The notes beneath the pieces were generated by a model that was given only the letters and a program-made list of their open reading frames with translations, was not told the DNA's origin and searched no databases. A DNA stretch of 64,000 nucleotides from Blastomussa wellsi (taxonomy: Eukaryota > Cnidaria > Anthozoa > Scleractinia > Plerogyridae), in NCBI GenBank assembly GCA_947652115.1, contig OX393564.1, positions 1,173,786 to 1,237,785 of the forward strand, read 5' to 3'. Positions within the stretch are counted from its first letter, which is position 1; every line of letters begins with the position of its first letter. The position numbers and the translations under genes were made by a program. This document shows, piece after piece, positions 43,301-53,317 of the stretch.

Positions 43301-46300
43301 TATCAATAAAATTAATTTCCATATATTTGAAAAGTGGAGGTGGCATTGCATACTAGAACACTGAGTGAGATTATATAACTGAAATTTCAACTCATTTATT
43401 TAACCCAATTATTTACGCGAGGGCCCGGAAGGTGCACGGGATAATCGGAAGTGAATACCAAAGGATATCACATGTTTGAATAGCCAATCCTAGCCACTAT
43501 CCACTGGTTTAGTATAATAACTAGGGATTTCAATGTGAAAGTAAGTGCTGGCGTTGGAGCTAGAGGAAAAAGGCTGAACGGCTAAAGGAAATTTTTAAAC
43601 GGCTAGCTGTGAATACTTCGACCCGCATTTAGAATGTAATCATTTTATGAGTGCGTAACGCAATGACTTTAAAACAAAAACATCTCGCTGGTCAGAACAC
43701 TGCAGTTTAGAGTTGGTGCCGCTCTTCATGTCGTCGGCCGGGCATAGATTTGTATTATTAATTAGCATCTAAGCGCGATTTTAAGACAAGTGATACCTTA
43801 AGTTCCATAACGCGTCTAAAGTTAATTGGGACAGAAAATAGTCTGCCTTTTCAAGACAGAATTTGCGAAAACGTTCTTTTGCATTGACTCGAAACTCTCA
43901 ACCGCTAAACGTATTGAGAGTCAACAACTGGTCAAAATTTTGCTAATGTGTGCGTTATCATTTCGCCGACAAATAAATTCATCACGTGCCGCGAAGACAC
44001 AAGAAGCTTTCAGTTTGAAGCCTGAGAATTGAATTTAAAGACGTTTCCCTGAAAAAGGAAATGGTAACTGAAGATGATGGCAGTGGAAGAGCAATAACTT
44101 TACCGTTTCTTTTTTCATCAAGAAAGCTTTCTCGCTAACTTGGAGCAAGCAGACAGTGCATTCCCGCGGGGGATAAAAACGCTTGATATTTGCATATTTC
44201 TAATCGGAAAAAATTGATCATACAGGAAAGCAGCCAAACACAAATTGATATCTTTTCGTGCTCGAGATTCGTCGTTCACAAGCAAATGAAGACATTTAGA
44301 AAATGCTCATCTACTTGTTTACGGCAAAAATTGGCAACGTCAACGGCACCTCGAAAGCTTCTGACAGCGTGCGTAAACTTCTCACGGGCAAAGTGATCTC
44401 AGGCGTGGATCCCGGATGATATGACAGCCATGTGATGTGCGCCTGATTGTCGTTTCAATTGTCCCGTTTCAAATGTCGTTTCAATAGTGTACTGCGCAGG
44501 CTTCGAGTCTTACATCCGAAGAAATTTTGGATTTTTTGCCCTATTGAATAGAATAGTGTGCTGCCTCGCTAACGCTCGCCAGCAACAATTACCCTATGAA
44601 ATCGCGCTAATTATTTTATTATTCAACAAATTGTCAACGGAACGCGTTGTAGGGCTAGAAAAGCTGTAGTTGTGTGGCGTTTTGCAGGACAATGACGAAT
44701 CATCGTAACTTACGCATGTCGCAGAACATCCTTCAAGTGCCGATTACGGGTAACAATCGCTGCGTGGCCATATATGGGCAACGTGACAATATGTTGAACA
44801 ATAAGCAGGATATGTGACCATATATGGGCATTTGTGACAATGTGTAAATAATAACGGAAGAGGCATTATTACTTAACAAAAGGTCAACCTACCACCACAT
44901 ATGCCGTCCTTGTTTTTAGTAAAACCCTTGTCACATCTACACACAGGCTGGTTTTTAGGCATAAATGGGTCCCTCAGACATGTTCCTATACCACACACAA
45001 AATCCTTTGGACATGCCAACGATACTGAAACGGAGGGTGTTAATGAAACAGTTAAGTTAAACCGAAACCTCGAGATGGATTTAAAATTCAATCAACGAAA
45101 TGTCCGCTTTTCCTTCAAAACGTTTAGAGTATCTGTAATTTCCGAATGTTCTGAATCGTGGGAGATTCCAATTCAATCCACTTTTTCCTTACTCGTTCCA
45201 TAAAGAAGTGGCCAAAGACATTCCAAATTATGTTCGGCACCACTGGCCTTCGCACGAATCCATCATCCCCTAACTACTTCAAAAATTCTCCAAGGCCTAA
45301 TCTCCAAGTCCTAAATACAAATGTAACTTTTGGCCAAGGACCAGATTGGAACAATATACTACGAACATACATAATTACATACATACAATATACTGCTGGC
45401 ATGAGCTTATAATTCTGGATGGGGTATGGTGATTGAAGTCGGCAGCACACGTCCACCAAACATTTTAGCTAGTTTGCACTGCACACGTCAAACTGTTGCA
45501 CATAGTTTTCACTTTTGTAGCACTTATCACTGTTTGCACTTGCTATCTGGTCTTGCGAGTTTAATTTGTAGTGTAGATGATTAAAATTCTAAATATTATC
45601 TTGTCCTGGGTTTAAGCCCAAGTATTTCTCGTTAGTCTCGAGTTCAAATTCTCGGCCACACTTTCTAAATAGCCAACTGGTCTGGCTCCTGTTAGTTGGG
45701 ATTTTTAACTTGATTAAAACATGTGCTTTCTATGTTTCAGTGACTACCCTAAAGAGAAGCTAAGTGTATGATTACCTCGGCAATATTTCCCACTTCCGAC
45801 TGTATTTCCTTGACAAACGCATTTTCCCTCTTCACATTTTGCCCGAGAGTTGCAATCCTTGTCGGTTTTGCATGCGTGTAATGGTGCTGAAAGTGTCAAA
45901 ATTAATATGAACGGTCATTATAAAGATCGATGGAGAAAAAAGTCAATGTGAACGCCTTGGATAAGGTCTATAACCAGGGAAATAACGTGCAAATGACTGT
46001 AACAGACAACAAGAAGATATCTGTTCTCTCGCCTTGGAACCGTGGTGGCCTATTAAATGGTTATCGCGCCGGACTCGGGTTCGAGCCTCGGCCGGGGCGC
46101 TGCGTTGAATTGTGTGCTTGGCAAGACACTTTGTTCTCACAGTGGCTATCAGCTTCACCCAGGTGTATGAGCATAATTTCACACTGCCGGTACATCGTGT
46201 TGTGTTCTTGTGCAAGACTCATTTTACCGGCTCTAGTGCCTTTCTCCTCCCAGGTGTATTTAACAATTATTTTGCTCAATCTTGCGGAATATCCCCTGAT

Positions 46301-49300
46301 ACTTCGCCAACGAGGCCGTAGGCCGATAGGCCTCGTTGGCTAAAATCAGATGATATTCCGCAAGATTGAGCAGGATAATTGTTTTATTATTCAACAAATT
46401 GTCAACGAAGCACATTTTAAAGCAGGAATAGATGCCGTTATGAGGCGCTTTGTGAGACTTCGGCCGAAATACCGTTACTCAACGTATATCGCAGGATAGA
46501 GTGGTAAAGTGATGACGTCACAAAAACTAAATTTATTAAATTGTGGGATTTACCGAGATGTTCTGAAAGTACACGATGAAGAATGCCTACTTGCCAAAAA
46601 TCAGCATCTTATTTGAATTTGGGGGTGAGCTATTGGCTCTTCCATGTAATTTTGTCTCTGTTCTAAACCATTTAGAACGGAGACAAAATTACAAGGATTT
46701 GTATGGAGTCACTGAAGAATGGAAGTGCCAATATCTCACCCCCAAATTGAAATAAGATGCTGATGGCAAGTGGGCATTCTTTATCATGTACTTTCTGAAG
46801 ATCTTAATGAATCCCATAATTTCAAAAATTTGAATATTTGTGACGTCACACTTTACCACTCTACATCTGTCAAGTGCAGATGACAGATAACGGTCGCTTC
46901 ATGACAACATGACAATTTTTTGAATAATAAAAATAGGTACCGGTAAATTTAACGCTGTAACCCAGGGTGGAGTATAAATACCGCTAGTCAACCTGGCGAG
47001 TCACTAGGCTCGAATGCATTAGCTTGTTCTCACCAGCCTCGCATGAAGTTTTGCCCAATATAAGTTCTTCCTTGCACGTGCACTGTCCGTTAACACAAAT
47101 TGAATAAGTCTTCGGGCAGTGTCCATTGTTCAAGCAAGCTAGAAAAAATCAATAAATAAAATGTGAATACTTTAGGCCTGTATTACTGTCAATCAGTCAA
47201 TCAATCAGTGATCAAGCTATCAATCAATATATTGATCCTATGAAAGTTTTAATGCGTTTTTATAAACGAACATAACATCTAGGGAGTGTTTCATTAGTGT
47301 AAGACGCTGTAATTTATCTGCCAATTTCCCCAAGTACAAAACTACAGGGCCGTAGCAATGGGAGAGGTCGGGCAGGCTCATTCTCTCCCCCCCCCCCCAT
47401 TTTTTTGTCAAAAAATAAAAGGCACACGCATGAGAAGTTTAAGATTGAATTTTATCGTCCCGAAATTTTAAATAATAACAATTAATCAGTCTTAACAATT
47501 CTGTCGCTTCTTTTCGGGGAAGATCGTTATTTCTGAGATATAGCGGCATAAAACAAGAAACTAGTGAGTGTAAATCACTTACCTAAACACTTTCCGCTCG
47601 TGTGTTTCCTATAGCCAGTCTTACATTTACAAAAGGGAGATTTAGGGAACAAAGGATCTACCACGCACTCGGTGTTATCACCACATTTGGTATTCTTTGG
47701 ACAGGAAGTTCCTTCTGAAAAATAAAATAATAAACTTTTTGCAGTATATCATGCAAAAAAAGAAGAATATCAAAAAAGATCAGCCTTCATTGGAGTCGTC
47801 AGAATTAGTCAACTTGGAGCGTCCGAAACAACAACAATTGCTTCAAAACTGAAGAATGATCATCGCAGTGAATTTCCAATTTAAGCAATTGGAAAGAAGA
47901 AGCCTGAAAAAATCAGGGCTTCAACGAGATTTTTTCAGACTTCTTCTTTCCAATTAAAATTGGAAATTCACTGCGATGATCATTCTTCACTTTCATCTAC
48001 ATCCGCAGTTCAAATATGAATTATATTATTTCATACATTTCACATCAACAATTGCTTTATTGAAATAATTTGGACAGCAATAGAACGGTAAAACGCTTGG
48101 GCCAATTATAGTGCGCAAATTCCATAAAATGTTCAAATGTTCAAATAGTAAATAATGTTCAACTTTCTGTAGCGTAACCTAACGGCAGACGACAATAAAA
48201 CATCTAATTTGCTTTGGATTTCAATAAAATAGAAGGATAGGATATTCCCTTCGATATTCAACAAATGTCACAAGTTGTCAAAAATTCTTACTTCTACAGT
48301 ATACACCATTTCCAGCGTACATTCCACTACATTGGCAAATTCCGTCGAAACAAACTCCCTGTGGGGAACTGCATTGACTCTTACTGGTGCAACGCTTTGG
48401 ACTGGCTGTAGGTCGACAAAAACAGAATCAAAATTTCTGATTTTTGAAGCAAATACTAATTGAAAAAGTTATTTAACATAAAACCTTTCCTTAACTGATT
48501 ATAAAAGTATAAATAACGTCACTGTGGTATTATAATAGTATACCTGGGAAGTAGCTGTCACGCGTTTGGCTAAGCGGGTGGTATGTAACAATACAATGCA
48601 ATACAATACAACACAACCCAACACCACACCATACTGAACCATACCATACCATACCGTACCACACCGTACAGTACGATACCATACGATACCATACCATACT
48701 ATGCCATATCATACCGTACCATGCCATGTCATACCATGGCATATAATAAGAATTTGCCCATCCAAATTGGACTTTATAGACAGGCTTCGTAGTCTTTCCT
48801 CACGTCTTCATCGCCAAGGCTTCAACACTACTGTGCTTCTCAAATCGTTTAACAAATTCTTCAAACGCCACGGTGAAATCATTCGCGTTAAATATGACAT
48901 TACACTTTGGGAATTGAGATCAGCGGTTTGTGATTGAGAACCAACAACGTATCCTTTGCCTGTTTGTAATTGTTACGTCGTCTTTGTAACTCTAATTCAT
49001 TTATACGCGCTGCTTCCGGGTCCTTCATTTGGATTTTGTATTTTCGTATGTGGTGCGCGCGTTTGGTTTATTTAGTTGACGTGTATGCTTAGTTCGCAAT
49101 TTAACGGTTTAATTTATTTTTCGTTGTTTTCTTTATTACTTTTTCTTGTCAGTAACTGTGCTCACATCGTGGGTGGCTCCACCTGAAATGTTCTGCAATT
49201 GGTATAGGATTTAATGGAGCCGAAACCAATTGTGGAATTACAAGCATTTTAGGCATCCTACTGATGAACGGTTATGGCAATTAGATATTTTTTACAGGAG

Positions 49301-52300
49301 CCAACATTAAGATTGTGGTCTGTCCCTTTTGAATACAATGCAATAAATAGTAGAACCCTTCTTATCAATGATTACAATGATTGTAATGTAATTATATAGC
49401 TACATCAAAATCCATTATTGTCAACAGATGCATTTTTTATTAATTTTTGCCAACTGTCCAAATTTAAAATACATTGGACAGTTTTTTTCTCAAACTGTCC
49501 AATTTAAGAAAAAGCTGGATACCTTCCATAAACCAATCAATTGTCAAGAAAAACTAGTTTGGAGGGCGAAACATTTGCCATGTTCATATGTCATTGAACT
49601 GCCAAATTGGACTCATATATTATTGAACTGCCAAATTGGACTCGGCCGACGGCCTCGTCCAATTTAGCAGTCCTCGGAATTTTTTCTCATCCAATTATTT
49701 TCAAATTGAACAGCATGTAGTCCTATTACATATACTATTTTTTCACAGCGTGATAATGTCTCATTTGTACCCTGTTCGCAGTGCCTTTAGTTGACTTACG
49801 TCTTGTGCATTTTTCCCCATTTCCGGTCAGCTCATCACGACATTCACACCCGTTGTGTTTCCCGCACTTGGAATATATGGGACAGTTTCTGTCTGTGGCG
49901 CAAGGATACTGTTTCCAGGCATTCAGTCCTGTTAAGACAAGAGAAAACAGTTTAGCTGATGCTTTTTTTAATTAATAATCGGAACCTTAAGCGACGCCGA
50001 CGACAACGCCTAGTGAAGAATGTATTAATATGTTTATTGAAATCTCGCGATTATCAAGATGGTTTCAATCTATCTTTTGTTTTAGGAACTTGCTCAGGCT
50101 GAATATGTAAAGAAAGCATTCAACCAAGTTACCCTGGGTCTGCACTCTTATAGACCATAGAAATGACGCTATAAATTGTTCAAAACTCAAGTGTAACAAC
50201 GAGCCATTATATACAATAACACAGAAAATTTACCTGCGAAATCGCGCGCGCTCGTTATATCTCGTAAGATTGCATTTTTTGCATTTTTTTTTGAAGAAAA
50301 TTTCGTCCAAAACATAGTAGCAGACTACACAACTCGCAGCATTCTGATCAAATTTTTTCGAAACTTTTATGTCGCGCGCGCTACTCCTATAAATTCTTTC
50401 CTTGAAAGGTTGATAGCAAATCCCCTTTACATCTCAAATTGTATCGCTAGCTCAAAAGATCGCTCAGAGTTTCGCGCCAAAAATCGCAGCTACACAACTG
50501 TCACTGCTCGTTTCCAGTCCGCTTTCCTCGCTTCACCGCTCTAAACGAGTCCAATCGATTCAATCTTACAATTAATCTGTAATTGTTTCTCGAATAGAGC
50601 ATTTCAGGGGCGTATCTAAGGGGAGGGTGCAGGGGGTGCGCACCCCTCCCTTGGATGACCTGCAGCTTTCTAATATAACTAGTGTTAATTCTGCTTACGT
50701 CACCCCTAAGTTACGTCATTCCTTAGTGGTGCACCCCCTCCTAAGAAAATTCCTGGATCCGCCCCTGCATTTCCTTGCGACCTGGCATTAAACTATTTTA
50801 TGCGTGTGCACATTATCTTGTATCATGCTCCCCTAACAGAAAATTTGAAATTAAGAAACCTCACCTTTTTCTCGAAATTAAAAAAAGATAGATATATTAA
50901 TAACGATTTCGGTAATCTCATTGGCGGGAAGCCTGGGAACGAAGTTGATATTTATTTACCTGTTTTCACACAGCCAGGCCTAGGTAATGCGAAATATCCA
51001 TTATTACATCGACAAGAGACTAAATTATTGCTTCGATCCATCATACAATGCGTTTTCGTAAATCTTGAGTCCACGTACGTCTCACGTTTACATGGATTCC
51101 AAGATGGGCACTTTGACCACTCTGCCAATGAGATGAAAATTAACGCATTCACAAACTGAACGAACAGCAATTTACATAATTGCCATAATATGGTATCTAT
51201 GCGATTTGACAAAATTCCAATAAATCAAAAATTGCTTCATTGAAGCGTATAATAAAAACTATATTCCACTCTTTTCGACCATATAAAGTGTATTTTACGT
51301 TGGGGGAGGGGGGGGGGGTGGAGGTGGGGGGAGAAAGCCAACACTATTCTTTGGAGACACAGCAAGCAGTTCCGGCAAACCTGACAAATTGTGCGTTAAT
51401 CAGGCTGTTGCTAAAACGGACGCCAACCAAAATTAAACTTTTGTTCGCTTTCATCCTATTGCTGCATGCACGCGTATCGAATGCCAAAATAGACGGATTA
51501 TTCGCCTCATGTCATCACTGATGTGAATTTATAGATGAGAGACGCTGGGAACGAACCCGATTGTCAAAAATATCCCAGCTTTCTTACTTACGTTCACACT
51601 CTGTTTTTCCATCTCCAAAGCCATAATAATAGTTACAGAAGCACTCATAGCGGACGCACTTGGCTTTTCCTTTTAAACAGTCCTTGTCAGATTGGCATTT
51701 AGCATATTTAGCTGAGGAAAGAAATACAAAAAAATGATTTGCAGCTATTTAAAAGGTTTGATAGGAAGGCTTAGCATAGTTGCGTAATGTATCAAACACG
51801 AGAGACAGTGTTTCATCTGGATATCCAAACACCGAGAAGAGAGTTGAAAATACGACGCGTAGCGGAGTATTTTTAACGAACTTCGAGGCGCTTGGATAGC
51901 CGATGAAACACTGTCTCGAGTGTTTGATATATCTTCTCAATCGAAACAAAAAACTAAGGAGTAAACGGAGAAATAAAATCGTCAAAATCTATGCTAATAA
52001 GATCGGGTATCCAAACGGCCTTCACGGTAAAGATTTTTTTGTTTTAACTCGATGAATTATTAATGAGTTTGAGAACATCATTTAAAAACTCGTACCAGTT
52101 CATGCGTTGGAGTTGTGGTACACGCGTGAAGTTTGAAGGGCGCGAGAGAAGCGTAAAAGTTGTTTGAAACGATAGCCAAGAGCTTTCCAAACTTCCCAAG
52201 TGTACTGATAACTCGATATTGCACAGCTAAAAGCACGAACCAATTGTTTTATATCATTGCCTGTGGAAATGAACATCAAGAACCACACAAACACTCGCGT

Positions 52301-52627
52301 GAGAGAACAAGTTCTGGAAAAAAGCATTTTACGCACGCAGTTAGCGTCGGTTTAATAATTTGCAGCAAGAATCAACACTCGAGTAATAATAAGTGTACAT
52401 GATTATCTTTCTAATTGTAGTTTGCAATTATTGTAATTATCACTTTATTCTATGTTATGTAACATAAGCTGTTATAAACTGGATAGACTCACGGAAATAA
52501 TAAAGCAAAAAGGGCTACGCCTACGAGACTCACGATAAACTATTTTGACGCGGGCCGCATCGTGAAGACAACCAATGAAGAAGGCGATCGCCAGGCAAAT
52601 AAGAATCTGTCTTGTTATATGCCCCAT
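37214..52627 (-). CDS. Gene D: multi-EGF-like cysteine-rich secreted protein, 697 aa
   Basis: Seventeen exons (minus strand): 52627-52534, 51711-51592, 51121-50960, 49928-49800, 48405-48292, 47714-47583, 47138-47034, 45886-45776, 45024-44893, 42686-42582, 42245-42120, 41479-41342, 40777-40631, 39380-39252, 39025-38891, 38388-38310, 37349-37214. Total 2094 nt, in frame. Exon 1 is a signal peptide (MGHITRQILICLAIAFFIG). Exons 2-12 are alpha-beta-gamma three times then alpha-beta; 13 is an EGF; 14 (DVDEC) and 15 (DLDEC) are calcium-type EGFs; 16 is the short module ending in phase 2; 17 ends CCLICCC. No transmembrane or GPI tail, so the product may be soluble, or tethered through its cysteine-rich end (speculative). 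The exon order is the same as in B, but exon lengths in the 3' half and the terminal frame match A. Confidence 0.88.
37985..38100 (+). repeat. Degenerate SINE fragment
   Basis: GGTTGTCTAACGGTTTGTGC then GCTGGACTCCGGTTC resembles the tRNA-like head, then jumps to tail-like AAGAAACCGGAGTTAAA; internally deleted. In the last intron of gene D. Confidence 0.45.
39460..40080. repeat. GACA-rich microsatellite in gene D intron
   Basis: Long degenerate run of CAGACAGACA units. The strand-equivalent CTGT tract lies in the same intron of gene A (3370-3510). Confidence 0.8.
40385..40545 (-). repeat. SINE tail fragment in gene D intron
   Basis: GGCCTAGTGGCTCATTAGGC to ACCGGTACCCATTTATACAT matches the reverse complement of the 3' two thirds of 58990-59261. 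Confidence 0.65.
41737..41896. mobile_element. Foldback element, GAGGACACA family
   Basis: Starts near GGCGGTGGCTATCGAGGACA and contains GTTTGCCCGCGCCCGCATCA and GTTTGCGCGCGCAAAACA with inverted GTGTCC/GGACAC blocks. Same family as 62246-62452. Confidence 0.5.
42687..44892. other. 2.2-kb gene D intron without recognised element
   Basis: Between exons 45024-44893 and 42686-42582. I find no family module, no long ORF and no clear foldback element. A short direct repeat built on CCATATATGGGCA occurs at 44768-44834, and CAACAAATTGTCAACG at 44625 recurs at 46393. Confidence 0.5.
46043..46170 (+). repeat. SINE, head and part of body
   Basis: CGTGGTGGCCTATTAAATGG, then CGGGTTCGAGCCTCGG (B-box-like) and CTTGGCAAGACACTTTGTTC. 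In a gene D intron, next to the foldback element at 46262. Confidence 0.65.
46262..46383. mobile_element. Near-perfect foldback element
   Basis: AACAATTATTTTGCTCAATCTTGCGGAATAT-type arm (46262-46293) is mirrored at 46353-46383. The centre is itself a palindrome of GCCAACGAGGCC and GGCCTCGTTGGC. Confidence 0.75.
46497..46863. mobile_element. 367-bp foldback MITE in gene D intron
   Basis: Ends TAGAGTGGTAAAGTG and CACTTTACCACTCTA. Arms continue with GACGTCAC, ACATGATGAAGAATGCC-like blocks, and meet around ATTTTGTCTCTGTTCTAAACC. Confidence 0.8.
47853..47990. mobile_element. Palindromic MITE in gene D intron
   Basis: GAAGAATGATCATCGCAGTG...AATTTCCAATTT and its inverse AAATTGGAAATTC...TGATCATTCTTC flank an inner GGAAAGAAGAAGCCTGAAAA inverted pair. 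Confidence 0.75.
48590..48742. repeat. ATACC-type pentanucleotide repeat in gene D intron
   Basis: Degenerate run of ACAAT/ATACC/CATACCGT units. Gives a Trp/Tyr/Met-rich reading frame on the minus strand that is not a gene. Confidence 0.85.
49435..49675. repeat. Repeated AACTGCCAAATTGGACT / CTGTCCAATTT motifs
   Basis: Direct and inverted copies of a 15-17 bp motif (49445, 49478, 49495, 49598, 49626, 49658), with GGCCGACGGCC in the last. Probably decayed foldback material in a gene D intron. Confidence 0.45.
50605..50767. mobile_element. 163-bp MITE with CATTT target duplication
   Basis: Ends CAGGGGCGTATC and GGATCCGCCCCTG, flanked by CATTT at 50600-50604 and 50768-50772. Palindromic interior (GGGTGCGCACCC). 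hAT-like ends by general appearance. Confidence 0.65.
51789..51930. mobile_element. Foldback element in first part of gene D
   Basis: ATCAAACACGAGAGACAGTG...TTTCATC is mirrored by GATGAAACACTGTCTCGAGTGTTTGAT. Confidence 0.7.
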
Positions 52628-53317
52628 TTCGAGAAACTTTCGCTCTTCTGCTAAGGCCTAGGGAAGCATTGCAATTACTAAACGAATAGAACTACGTCAC
52701 AATTGCATTTGTACGTAAATTATATCTGTTCAGCGCGCGCCCCTAGCCTAGTACAGTAACTGCTAATTATTTCGTTTGCATTTTTGACAACTTTTACTCT
52801 TCTGAGCAACTTTTCGGAGAGTGAGCAACTTTACAGCGTCTTTTCTAAAGGCTAACATATTTTTGGCATATTAAAAAACATTCATAAGTAATTGATATTT
52901 TAACACTTTTTCTTTGGGAATTCACAACAATTTCACTAGGAAATCTATTGCGCCGGGTTTGATGGGTATCATGTTTTTATAGATTCCAAATATGGATGTG
53001 CCGGATGTGATTATATATTATTAGCACAAATATTAGAATCTAGTAGATGGTAGCCTGGTATCAGGCTTTTCTAAGGGGACGGGAAAGGGGGTTCCCGTCT
53101 CCCCTCCCCTTAGGAAGGCTTGATACTCAACTCAGGCTACCTCGAGAGTCGAGAAAGGGCTCGACTTGGGCTCGACTGTTTGTCAGCGCGCGTTACCTGG
53201 AAACGAGATATGTGCTCAAGGCGAGGTCACAAAGGTCCAAAATGGCGGAGTGGATGACATTTATTGGATGTTTACAGATGTTTAATAGTTTCTGATTAAA
53301 ACTTTAAAGATACAAAA
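52628..53317. other. 690-bp head-to-head intergenic region, gene D and TMEM107
   Basis: Both genes start here and run apart, so both promoters lie inside. A foldback stretch at 53047-53143 (GTAGCCTGGTATCAGGCTT... against ...GATACTCAACTCAGGCTAC) separates them. AAAATGGCGGAG at 53239, a YY1-like site, begins a 17-codon upstream ORF (53242-53295) ahead of TMEM107. Confidence 0.55.
52693..52700 (-). promoter_or_regulatory. TACGTCAC element upstream of gene D
   Basis: CRE-like half-site 66 bp before the start codon, at the position of the longer conserved motif in B and C. Confidence 0.35.

Noticed and set aside
48530..48742. Trp/Tyr/Met-rich minus-strand frame
   Set aside because: Produced by the ATACC-type pentanucleotide repeat.
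50800..51159. 119-codon plus-strand frame
   Set aside because: Antisense to gene D exon 51121-50960, which has the splice sites and cysteines.
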